A DNA stretch of 64,000 bases, taken from NCBI RefSeq assembly GCF_020497125.1, contig NC_059072.1, positions 304,066,781 to 304,130,780 of the forward strand, read 5' to 3'. The position numbers and the translations under genes are program-made. Of this stretch, positions 44,918 through 54,201 are shown piece by piece. Positions within the stretch are counted from its first letter, which is position 1. Every line of letters starts with the position of its first letter. Below the pieces are notes generated by a model. That model was not told the origin of the DNA. It did no database searches and worked only from the letters and a program-made list of their open reading frames with translations. Source of the stretch: Mauremys mutica (taxonomy: Eukaryota; Chordata; Testudines; Geoemydidae).

Positions 44918-45638
44918 AAAAACATATTCAGCATCGTTTCAGCTAACCACATATACCCCTATGTTATGAGCAAGGTTTGAGCACAGTCATTGGAAAGAAT
45001 GCTGAACACAAGTGCTTTTGTAGCTAGCCTTGGCTCAATACTAGTTCAGCTAAGCCAATTGCAGACAACCATATTCACAGTGTTTTGATTCTGAGGCAGA
45101 GATGAAGCCTAAATGACCTTAAAGAGAGAGAGAATAAGAAAGGACAAAGGGTTGAGTTAAAGTGGCAGCTGAAATAATGGAAGGTTCTTTAAAACACTTC
45201 AATCTGTGCCAAATTGCTGCTGGGCAGCGTTTATCTGAACTAGTCAATAAAATGGATGGAATGTGTATGTCAGGACTATCTTGAAAATCAGTCAGAATAG
45301 AGAAAATGGGAACTCCCAGGAGTGGAAGAGCTCAGTAGCTTTACATTTGCTTTAAAAAATGATGAAACAATGATACCCACACAATTGTGGTGGAACAGGT
45401 AATGAAATGACCTACTAAAATTACATGGCTTAATTTGAGTAAAGAGGGGGCTTGACCAAGGTCTGTTTACCTGCCTAGCAAGTTCTCACATTGAAAGGGC
45501 TCTGCTGTTTTGTTAGCATGATCAAAGGAACCAACGGCTGCATTATACTGAGAATTTTCAAGTATCTAATTAATGCTGCAGGCTGAGGGAGATAGAGGGA
45601 TTCTCTCTGATAGTTTTCTCAGTGGTGAGGTAGACACA

Positions 45639-45821
45639 GAATATCAGGGTTGGAAGGGACCTCAGGAGGTCATCTTCTAGTCTAACCCCCTGCTCAAAGC
45701 AGGACCAATCCCCAGACAGATTTTTGCCCCAGATCCTTAAATGGCCCCTTTTAAGAAGGATTGAACTCATAACCCTGGGTTTAGCAGGCCAATGCTCAAA
45801 CCACTGAGCTATCTGTCCCCC
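45639..45821 (-). mobile_element. Tortoise-type tRNA-derived SINE (minus)
   Basis: Read on the minus strand: a G-run, then tRNA-like 'agatagctcagtggtttgagc' (A box TAGCTCAGTGG at 45811-45801), B box-like 'ggttatgagttcaatcc' at 45773-45757, a middle 'atctggggcaaaaatctgtc', and a CR1-like tail 'ggtcccttccaaccctgat'. It should carry an internal RNA polymerase III promoter and be mobilised by a CR1 LINE sharing its tail. No target duplication was identified. Confidence 0.88.
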
Positions 45822-46752
45822 CGGTTTCACACATTTCTGTGTGTAAGACACAGGTTATTAGACCTGGAGGAATCACTGAAAATTTGCTTAACTCCAAAAG
45901 TATGTAGCAATGCCTTCGAAGTGAGGAGTAAGAAGAGCAATGTTCCCTACAGGAAAAACCTTTCTTAACCCAGTCAGACAGCTCAGTTGCCATCACACAC
46001 TCCAACAGCCCAGAGGAAAAATGTAGCAACTATTTAGTCAAAATGATTGTGCCCCTAGACCTGGGCAGACCTTTCCCTCTCCCCTGCACCGCTCTGGAAT
46101 CCTCCAGGTGATTTTTCAGTTTAAGATTGAATGAGCATTTTCCCATTGAGCTTTCAATAAAAATCATGTTAAAAGTGATAGTAGGATTTCCAGTTTCAAG
46201 AGAAGCTGTGGAAAGCCTCAGTGGCTGGAACTCACAGGGACAAGAGTTTGCACAGAAATGTCTCCAGTCTGTGGCCTGTGGGAGCTCTATCAGTGCATCC
46301 TGGCCTGGCAAAAACCCAGCATGTGGACTAGTTAAATTTCTAGACAAAATTGTCCTGTCTTCTAAGTGCTGTGGGAGTAACAGGTGAGACGTCAGTGGCT
46401 CCTGGGTAGCTCAGGAGAGAGAAGATGCCTACCTAGATTCATTTTTGAAATTTTTACAGTTTCATTTGTATTCCTGCTTCTTCAGTGTGTGACAGGCAAC
46501 CCAGTATGTGTGGACTGACCTGTCCCAAGTCAGAGGGAGAGACCTTTTACAGACACCTCAGGTTCTTCTGCTTTTAGCCTATCTTTAATGCTATGATCCT
46601 GTTTTTTAAATAACATCTGAAGGCCCTTATGCCTTGTTTGAACTAGTGTTTAAGGCTCTGATAACATGACATTTACTTGGGCAAATTCATATTAAAGATT
46701 ATAGGAATTTTCTGGGAGAAAGGAGCGATACATGGTCACATCCCAACTCTTG

Positions 46753-46837
46753 CATCCGACGAAGTGGGCATTCACCCACGAAAGCTCATGCTGCAAAATG
46801 TCTGTTAGTCTATAAGGTGCCACAGGATTCTTTGCTG
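46753..46837 (+). mobile_element. Penelope-like tail with hammerhead relic
   Basis: 'catccgacgaagtgggcattcacccacgaaagctcatgc' (two shorter pieces joined in the read) forms a stem-II hairpin between ccgacga and gaaa, the layout of hammerhead ribozymes in Penelope-like element terminal repeats. The core ctgatga is mutated to ccgacga. Then comes the typical 'tctgttagtctataaggtgc'. It is flanked by near-identical ATCCCAACTSTTG at 46740-46752 and 46841-46853. Confidence 0.75.
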
Positions 46838-46852
46838 CTTATCCCAACTGTT
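46838..46852 (+). repeat. Target-site duplication of Penelope insertion (left copy)
   Basis: CTTATCCCAACTGTT, repeated exactly at 48011-48025. Confidence 0.9.
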
Positions 46853-47731
46853 ATCCCAGCTTATCCCAGCTTCCATCCCAGACACACCACACGATCCATT
46901 GTCTACAGCCAAGCTCTAAGATACAACCGTATTTGCTCTAATCCCTCAGACAGAGATAAACACCTACAAGATCTCTATCAAGCATTCTTAAAACTACAGT
47001 ACCCACCTGCTGAAGTGAAAAAACAGATTGACAGAGCCAGAAGAGTACCCAGAAGCCACCTACTACAGGACAGGCCTAAAAAAGAAAATAACAGAACGCC
47101 ACTAGCCATCACCTACAGCCTCCAACTAAAACCTCTCCAGCGCATCATCAAAGATTTACAACCTATCCTTAAAGATGATCCCTCACTCTCACAGATCTTG
47201 GGAGACAGGCCAGTCCTCGCTTATAGACAGCCTCCCAACCTGAAGCAAATACTCGCCAGCAACCGCACACCATACAACATAAACACTAACCCAGGAACCT
47301 ATCCTTGCAACAAAGCCCGATGCCAGCTCTGTCCACATATCCATTCAAGTGACACCATCATAGGACCTAATCACATCAGACACGCCATCAGGGGCTCGTA
47401 CACCTGCAGATCTACCAACATGATATATGCCATCATGTGCCAGCAATGCCCTTCTGCCATGTACATTGGCCAAACCGGACAGTCTCTACGCAAAAGAATA
47501 AATGGACACAAATCTGACATCAGGAATCATAACATTCAAAAACCAGTGGGAGAACACTTCAACCTCTCTAACTACTCAGTGACAGACTTGAAGGTGGCAG
47601 TTTTGCAACAAAAAAACTTCAAAAACAGACTCCAAAGAGAAACTGCTGAACTCGAATTAATATGCAAATTAGATACAATTAACACTGGCCTAAACAGAGA
47701 CTGGGAATGGTTGGGTCATTACACTAATTGA
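46853..47731 (+). CDS. Penelope-like element C-terminus with GIY-YIG endonuclease
   Basis: An open frame ending at a TGA after GHYTN (47729-47731); about 290 codons belong to the element. Visible: a linker with IVYSQALRYNRICS; a Cys/His cluster (CNKARCQLCPHIH) like the zinc-binding CCHH region of Penelope proteins; and a GIY-YIG endonuclease with 'IYAIMC', 'MYIGQTGQSLRKRINGHKS' and the later glutamate in 'VGEHFNLS'. The endonuclease would nick target DNA to prime reverse transcription. There is no start codon of its own; the frame extends 36 bases upstream into flanking DNA (a GTG). It lacks the RT, so it is a 5'-truncated relic with no stop in the part that remains. Confidence 0.9.
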   Translation: MPAYPSFHPRHTTRSIVYSQALRYNRICSNPSDRDKHLQDLYQAFLKLQYPPAEVKKQIDRARRVPRSHLLQDRPKKENNRTPLAITYSLQLKPLQRIIKDLQPILKDDPSLSQILGDRPVLAYRQPPNLKQILASNRTPYNINTNPGTYPCNKARCQLCPHIHSSDTIIGPNHIRHAIRGSYTCRSTNMIYAIMCQQCPSAMYIGQTGQSLRKRINGHKSDIRNHNIQKPVGEHFNLSNYSVTDLKVAVLQQKNFKNRLQRETAELELICKLDTINTGLNRDWEWLGHYTN

Positions 47732-48010
47732 ATCTATTTCCCTATGTTAAGTTCTCCTCACACTTTCTATGGGCCATCTTAATTATCACTTCAAAAAGTT
47801 TTTTTTTCCTCCTGCTGATGATAGCTCATCTCAATTGATTAGACTTTTCCTGTTGTTATGCATACTTCCACCTTTTCATGTTCTCTGTATGTATAAATAC
47901 CTCCTGTCTGTATGTTCCATTCTATGCATCCGAAGAAGTGAGCTGTAGCTCACGAAAGCTCATGCTAAAATAAATTTGTTAGTCTTTAAGGTGCCACAAG
48001 TACTCCTGTT
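46853..48010 (+). mobile_element. 5'-truncated Penelope-like retroelement
   Basis: Insert between perfect 15-bp duplications. It consists of the C-terminal coding part (RT-endonuclease linker and GIY-YIG domain) and a 3' region with a degenerate hammerhead (47926-47980: core ccgaaga, stem II 'agtgagctgtagctcac', gaaa) and the tail 'ttgttagtctttaaggtgcc'. The RT itself is missing. Confidence 0.92.
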
Positions 48011-48025
48011 CTTATCCCAACTGTT
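48011..48025 (+). repeat. Target-site duplication of Penelope insertion (right copy)
   Basis: Exact repeat of 46838-46852. Confidence 0.9.
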
Positions 48026-48197
48026 GTAAGCCTGGAAAGCAGCTTGCCGTTGTAAACAGCAATGACTTTCCATAAAGTTTTCTAGTAACCTTTAAGTAGC
48101 TAAATGTTTCTCGGAGATTGTTGTCTGTAAATGTTATATGGTGATACAGTCCATTGATACATTGTATCTATTGGCATTATTCCCAACCTACAAACGT

Positions 48198-48211
48198 CTA
48201 GACAGTGACAA
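48198..48211. repeat. Target-site duplication, second Penelope insertion (left)
   Basis: CTAGACAGTGACAA, identical to 48588-48601. Confidence 0.9.
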
Positions 48212-48587
48212 GTGTCAGAAGGGCAGCCCTGTTAGTCTGGATCTGTAAAAAGCAACAGAGAGTCCTGTGGCACCTTATAGATTAACAGAAGTATTGGAGC
48301 ATAAGCTTTTGTGAATGAATACCCACTTCATCAGACGCATGTGGTGGAAATTTCCAGGGGCAGGTATATATATATATATATGCAAGCAAGAAGCAGGCTG
48401 GAGATAACAAGATTAGTTCAATCAGGGAAGATGAGGCCCTCTTCTAGCAGTTGAGGTGTGAACACCAAGGGAGGAGAAACTGGTTTTGTAGTTGGCAAGC
48501 CATTCACAGTCTTTGTTTAATCCTGAGCGGATGGTGTCAAATTTGCAAATGAACTGAAGCTCAGCAGTTTCTCTTTGAAGTCTGGTC
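48212..48587 (-). mobile_element. 5'-truncated Penelope-like retroelement (minus)
   Basis: On the minus strand it starts with the last part of the endonuclease ORF (ETAELQFICKFDTI, GLNKDCEWLANYK), followed by a UTR with a (TA)n run at 48367-48382 and a hammerhead region (48340-48298: core ctgatga intact, stem II partly mismatched, gaaa changed to aaaa). It ends 'gactaacagggctgccctt'. A perfect 14-bp duplication flanks it. Confidence 0.9.
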
Positions 48588-48601
48588 CTAGACAGTGACA
48601 A
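48588..48601. repeat. Target-site duplication, second Penelope insertion (right)
   Basis: Exact repeat of 48198-48211. Confidence 0.9.
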
Positions 48602-48633
48602 TGTATTGCATTGTGCTTAGAGAAGTATAACTT

Positions 48634-48907
48634 GGGCTGAGGCTACACTTGCAGTTCAAAGCGCTACCGCGGCAGCGCTTTGAAGCGCTAAGTGTAGTCA
48701 AAGCGCCAGCGCTGGGAGAGAGCTCTCCCAGCGCTGTCCGTACTCCACCTCCCTGTGGGGAATAACGTACAGCGCTGGGAGCCGTGCTCCCAGCGCTGGG
48801 GCTTTGACCACACTGGCGCTTTGCAGCGCCGCAATTTGCAGCGCTGGAGAGGGTGTGTTTTCACACCCTGCTGCAGCGCTGCAAATTTGCAAGTGTAGCC
48901 ATGGCCC
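48634..48907. mobile_element. MITE rich in AGCGCT palindromes
   Basis: Ends are 'gaggctacacttgca' and, inverted, 'atggctacacttgca'. It is a foldback unit of 274 bases containing nine AGCGCT hexamers, against an AT-rich surrounding. Non-coding. No clear target duplication. Confidence 0.75.
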
Positions 48908-49059
48908 TAGTGTCCTGTCACAGAGTGTAGTGAGTTTTGTGTAAAACTTTGGAAGCTATTTATCTTGGTTGTCCCAGGGAGGAGGCTTTTTACATCTGAC
49001 TTAATAGTGTTACTTTGTTTGAGGAGGAAAGCCTAGGACAAATGCATCTGGTTTGTACC

Positions 49060-49115
49060 TAGTACAATGGGATCCTGACCCATGACTGGGGCTGTGTGGC
49101 GCTGCTACAATATAA
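49060..49115 (+). repeat. Ancient amniote repeat tail
   Basis: Carries 'tacaatgggatcctgaccca' and 'tgactggggctgtgtggcgc', the tail seen at 18340-18480. Confidence 0.55.
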
Positions 49116-49324
49116 GTAATGCAAAGTAGTCAGTGGTAGGTGAAAATGCTGCACACTATTCTGCCAGGGTGTAAAACTGCACCATGTGAAGTGCAACATC
49201 AAGGCATCAGGAGAAGGCCTGCTTGCCTCTCCCTAATCTAGCCCCAATTTCCAGCTACTCCCGGGAAGCTATGTGTCCTAGCAGCCCCGGCTTTCCACTC
49301 AAAACTGAGCTGTAATTTGGTAAT

Positions 49325-49530
49325 TTGGTAGATTGAGCACAGACTAGGAGATGAGACTTTGAGGTTCTGTTCCTGGCTTTGCCACTGGATTGCTGTATAA
49401 CCTTAGCCAAGACCCTTAACATTGATGCCTCATTTGTCCTTTCTGTAAAACTGGGATACTAGTTAGTGCTTAGGCAGATTTGTAAAGCACTTTGAGGCCT
49501 GTTTGAAATGTGCTGTATAAGGCCACAGTA
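49325..49530 (+). repeat. MIR-like SINE
   Basis: Shows the MIR order: 'ggttctgttcctggctttgc', 'cactggattgctgtataacc', 'ccttaacattgatgcctcat', 'tctgtaaaactgggatac', 'gtaaagcactttgaggcc'. Confidence 0.8.
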
Positions 49531-49759
49531 ATAACATGTACTGGTCCCAGTGCCCCAGATACAACTCTCTCAGCCTCCAGCAGCAGTTGTGTACCAGGAG
49601 TGGACTGTTACAGCCCCACACACCTTCTGCATCACTCGATGAACATTCTCATCAGATTTCACCATTGTCCTTCACTTGACAATTGATCTGCTTCCTTAAT
49701 TGTCTGTGGCTGTTATGAGTTCCCATTACAGCTTCTGACTAACCCTTCCCAATCTGCTC

Positions 49760-49781
49760 AAAAAAAAAAAAAAAAAAAAAA
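49760..49781. repeat. Poly(A) tract
   Basis: Run of 22 A with no clear element body upstream. Confidence 0.95.
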
Positions 49782-50804
49782 CAGCAGCAGCCACCTATGT
49801 TCAATTCAAATAACTATAAATAAATACCCTCTGTCCCTGAAATGTGAGACATTAATGCAAATTCTAGGTATGCAAATCAAACCTCCAACAAGAAAGCAGA
49901 CCACAGGATTGGCAGGACTCTGCTTCATTCATCCATGAACTGCTGGAAGTGGTTAGAGGTCTCTCTTTCATCTCCCCCCTTAAATTTTATTTGTCCACAT
50001 ATGTGCTGAACTGGGGTGTACTCCTTTTTCTTCAGACTGGAATCCCCCGGCATAGGTTCTTAACGATAATCTAACCATGATATTAAAAGTGACCTGCAAA
50101 GATTTTTTTTTAAAAGTGTGTGACCTTTTTGTTTCTTCATAATGTAAATATTCTGGATGGTTTTTGATTTGTTAATTTCTTTTCTGCTTTTTTGTTATCT
50201 TGGAAATATTATGAAGATCAAGCCTTGCTTTGGAAGAGGGGAGAATTGGAGGCAGAGCTTTCTCAGGCTTTCCTTTGAGGAAGTAAGTTGTTTAAATCTT
50301 TCCTAATGAAAGCTGTCAGTTTAATATTTTTTCAAAAAGCCCATGTAAATTAGAGTTTGAACCACCTGACTAAAAATCTCTTCTCCCTTCTCCATCCGGG
50401 GTTCTCACAAGGCCACTAATTCTCCAAAGTGTCTTCTAGCAAAAGAGAAGTCAATATGTGATATTTCTTATGGGGGGAGGAGTATCCAAAAAAATTATTT
50501 CGAGGGGAAAGGGCGGTTGGAGGGGAGGGGAAGTGGGAGGAATAAAGACTTCTTATACATTATAAAGAACCAAAAACAAACAAACCAAATGAAAAACAAT
50601 GTGTGAGAGGGACAGATTGAAGGGGGGAGGGATAGAGTAATCACTGGTTTCTTTTACAGGTCACTTATGCAGTTGTCTCTATTGTTGGGAATTGTACTCC
50701 AGCCAGCCAGCTGGCATGTTTCCAGTGCCACAATTGCCAGTTGGCTCCCCCGATGCAACAATATGGCCCTATATCTCCCCTGTCGCCTCTTCTGTCAGGT
50801 ATAT

Positions 50805-50965
50805 GGCAAAGCAGCACATGGGAGTAGGTGTTATCCACATCATACAGATGAGGAAACAAGCACAGGAATGGTACATGAACTGTACAAGGTGACACACCAA
50901 GCCAACAGCTGAATAGAGTCCAGATCTCTTTATTGCCAGTTCCCCTACTTTAACACCATGGCAAT
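50805..50965 (-). repeat. MIR-like SINE (minus)
   Basis: Plus strand 'catcatacagatgaggaaac', 'tgtacaaggtgacacacc', 'gaatagagtccagatctct' are the reverse complement of the MIR core and tail. Confidence 0.65.
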
Positions 50966-51137
50966 TCTTCCTCTCACATAGATAGTCTCTGTTATTACCC
51001 ACATGGGGATTTGGCCAACAGTGTTAACACTTCACTCATCTCATGCATGGTCTTTCAAGTGGTCAAGAACTTGATTGTATGTCTCATCTGACAAACCCTA
51101 GCACTAGGCAGAGTCACTGGCTGCATGTAAGTGTTCC

Positions 51138-51366
51138 TTAGGATTTGTCGACATCAGAAAAATTAACCAGCAGAGCTATTCCAGACTAACTATGCTGCAA
51201 TAGCTCCCCATGTGGACACTCTGCATTCTCTATTCCAGAATAAATTTGGTGTAATTCTGCATTGGAAGGGAAGCAATTATTCTGGCATAAAATCTCTCTT
51301 ATTTTTGAATAGCATTCACACAGGAATAGTGATGCTGGTTAATTTCCCCTAGGTAGACAATGCCTT
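51138..51366. mobile_element. hAT-like MITE
   Basis: Ends 'ttaggatttgtcgacatcag' and inverted 'taaggcattgtctacctagg', both leading to 'aaattaaccagc' on the inner side. Non-coding foldback of 229 bases. Confidence 0.7.
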
Positions 51367-52224
51367 AGAAAATTCACACTCAGGCATTGACCTGGGTCAA
51401 CCAGCTTAGCCTGTGAGATCTGACAGGATCCCAGTGAAAGGCTAAATGGCTACAAGCTAATTGGTATGAGATAACTTGTATTTTGAATCATCTGGACATC
51501 CTGTCATCCTCTTGTGTAAGTTAACACAATACTCCACTGCCCCCAGGCATGGCCTCCTTATTAGTCATCAGAGGCAATTAGAAAAATAACCTAGATATAA
51601 AACTGCCAGGCTATATCAGTATTGTGGTGGTCACAATGCAGCTGTTAACTTGGGGTTCTGTCTGCCATATTTAGGGGATATTTTGTGGCAATGTAACCAC
51701 CATCCCCAAAGCAGCTGAACAATAGAAATATTAACGCACATCAATCATGAAATGACATTCTGGCCATTTTAATTCTTAGGAAAACTGGATAATTGCCAGG
51801 TATTTGGGTGTGTGTATGGAGTGGAGGAGGGGCAGCAAGGGTTATCTGATGTGCAGGAAAAAGGGAAGGGCTTGACTGATGAGATAGAGCCAGGAGGTGT
51901 CTGGAGTGGAACCAGTACTTTTGCCTCTGACCTGTATGCCTGACATCACCTGTTTCCCCACTGTCAACTGATGTCTTCCCAGTTAGGCCAGGAAGATAAC
52001 AGGGTGAAAGTGAGGAATTTGAACTGGAGCTTTCAGGAAGAGGCAGGAAGCCCAAAGCATATCTGTGCCTAGGCCGTGAAGGCTAGTGGCCAAAAGGAGG
52101 CAGCCAGGCAGCATAGTTCATGCCGGAAGGTCTCATGGACCAACAGATCAGAGAGAGGGGCAGGAGTATATCCATCCTTGTGGAGAGAAGAGGGATTGAG
52201 GAGGTATTAAGAACAAGTGTACTC

Positions 52225-52433
52225 CTCTTCAGAACCCAAGTTCTGCAACCCATGCTCTGAGTGTCCCTAGCCTGTTTACCAGAAATTGGGAATGGACGAC
52301 AGGATGGATCACTTGATGATTACCTGTTCTGTTCACCCCCTCTGAAGCACCTGGCACTGGCCACTGTCAGAAGACAGGATACTGGGCTAGATGGACCTTT
52401 AGTCTGATGCAGTGTGACTGTTCTGATGTTTGT
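52225..52433 (+). mobile_element. CR1 LINE 3' end (plus)
   Basis: Typical CR1 3' terminus: 'ttgggaatggacgacaggat', 'ggatcacttgatgattacct', 'cactggccactgtcagaag', 'gatactgggctagatggacc', 'ttagtctgatgcagtgtgac'. No coding part left. Confidence 0.88.
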
Positions 52434-53698
52434 AAGTGTGTAGTACAGAGGGCAATCCTCCTCCCTTTCAGCATTGTAAGGTTTAAGTGGCTCCCACCTC
52501 GCCCTGTGAATTGGATGACAGGCTGGGTTCTTGTCATCTTATTTGCAGGGTTTCCCTATCCAACTTCTTCCACTGTTTAAAAGCCTCACAAAGGGCCTGA
52601 TCAGAAATCCATATGAGACACATGTTGGCTCTACCAAAGGTGCAGAATGGGATGTGAGAGATGTGATAAACACAACTGATGTGATTGCAGGATGGGATTG
52701 TATCCCACTGCTGGATGGAGGTGACATTTCCCCAGCCATCTCTTGGGAGAGGAAACAGAGTAAAATGAAGCTGTTTGTGATGGGGGGAGGGACGGGTAAA
52801 AATACAGCATTATGGGAAAGAGAGTCCTCAGTACAGGGTGAGAAGGAAATGGTGCCTAAGCTAGTGGGGTTATCTTACAAACAGGAGTGGAAGGCAAAAA
52901 CGCCCTCTTGGTTTAAAAACAAACAAAAGGTTTCCCCATAGTCCATAAGTCTATGTTTGCTAATAAACTCCCTCCCTTAGATGGCAGGTAAACTGTACAA
53001 GGCCCAAGCTTCCCTGGGCAGAATCCAACATTACCCTGAGTCCTATCTGGCCCTTGGGTGAGGCCTCTGCCATTCTAGCTGCTATTTCCCCAACCAGAGG
53101 TGTGCATTAGAACTCCCTGCAGCTATTTTAATCCAGTTCCACTGAGCTTCAGACTGGGAATCGGTGGTGGCTGCTGGGAGTTGTCACTGCGTGGCTGGGT
53201 TTTTCCTGTAACATTAAAAGTGGAAGCATGTGAGTTATCAGATGGCTTCCTCCCAAGCTATGACAGCAGCCTGTCCCCTAATCACCACATGGATGGAATG
53301 TCCAGGGGGCAGCCACATTCCCTATTATCTGACATTAGTCTCCAGCTGGTGGCTGACAGCTGCAGTTCCTGTGTGAAGCTCCTACCACCTCCCTTCCTGT
53401 TATATACTTGTGATCGTAGCACAGATTATAAGGCTGGTACCCCCTCCATGTGTCCAGCTGCTTCTCCAAGCCATACCTTGCAATGAAGAACCTAGCTGAT
53501 CCTAGAAGCAGCTGGAAATGTTGGAAGAACCAGCAGTATGTGACCTCCCTGCCCTCAATGGCCCACGGACCAGGATGGGAACTGCTGAAATAAAGAATTC
53601 CTGCATGTTTCCCATATTGGTCAATACTATTTCCAGAATATGGGGGGGGGGGAATAGATGTATGTAAATAAGGAATTAGTGGAATAAAATGACTCCAA

Positions 53699-53711
53699 TG
53701 ATAGTTGTTTG
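53699..53711. repeat. Target-site duplication of Penelope-like insertion (left)
   Basis: TGATAGTTGTTTG, matched at 54202-54214 by TGATAGTTGTCTG (one mismatch). Confidence 0.8.
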
Positions 53712-54201
53712 CAGACAGTGTTGTTGTAGCCATGTTGATCCCAGGATGTTAAGCTATGTCTACACTACAGACCTTACAGCAGCACAGCTGTGCCACTGCA
53801 AGGTCTCCTGGGTAGATGCTCTCTGCCGGCAGGAGACAGCTCTTTGGCCAGTATAATTAAGACACCCCTAACAAGCAGCGGTAGCTATGTTGGCAGGAGA
53901 GTGTCTCCCATTGACATAGTGCTGTCCACATGGGTGCTTTTGTTGGTCAGGGATGTGTTTTTTTCATACCCCTGACCGACAAAAGTTTGCCTGATTGAAA
54001 GTGCTAGTGTAGACAAAGCCTCAGAGACAAGGTTGGTGAAGAAATATCTTTTACTGGACCAACTTCTGTTGGCAAGAGACAATCTTTCACGCTACACAGT
54101 CATCTGAAGAAGAGCTCTGTGTAGCTCAAAAGTTTGTATTTTTACCACCAACACAAGTTGATCCAATAAAAGATCTGACCTCACCCACCTTGTCTCTTGA
54201 G
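53712..54201. mobile_element. Penelope-like tail pair, head-to-head, split by a MITE
   Basis: 53712-53749 is the 'agtgttgttgtagccatgtt' end of the family. A MITE interrupts at 53750. From 54022 the tail resumes on the minus strand ('gacaaggttggtgaagaaat' to 'gctacacag'), and at about 54100 the plus-strand copy begins ('ctgaagaagagctctgtg...' to 'cccaccttgtctcttgag'). The two tails are inverse to each other, so the transcript can fold back. A 13-bp duplication flanks the whole. A hammerhead-like core lies at 54104-54136 (ctgaaga; gaaa decayed to aaaa). Confidence 0.8.
53750..54021. mobile_element. hAT-like MITE nested in the Penelope-like tail
   Basis: Ends 'gctatgtctacactaca' and inverted 'ggctttgtctacactag'; 272 bases. 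It splits the Penelope-like family sequence between 'cccaggatgtta' and 'cagagacaaggt', so it inserted later. Confidence 0.8.

Larger units (their letters stand above)
43680..46739. other. Intergenic region after DIRS cluster
   Basis: No gene recognised. It includes a MITE-like unit at 44822-44917, with ends 'ctagtttacactaca' and inverted 'ccttgtctacacttg', and a tortoise-type SINE at 45639-45821 listed separately. The rest shows no structure I can name. Confidence 0.65.
48908..53698. other. Intergenic region with scattered old repeats
   Basis: No gene recognised. It holds the ancient repeat, MIR, MITE and CR1 pieces listed separately. The open frame at 52531-52941 has no recognisable domain. 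53641-53652 is a G run. Confidence 0.65.

Noticed and set aside
46817..46852. Upstream start of the Penelope frame
   Set aside because: The frame begins at a GTG inside the flanking tail and target duplication; the element coding starts at 46853 by truncation.
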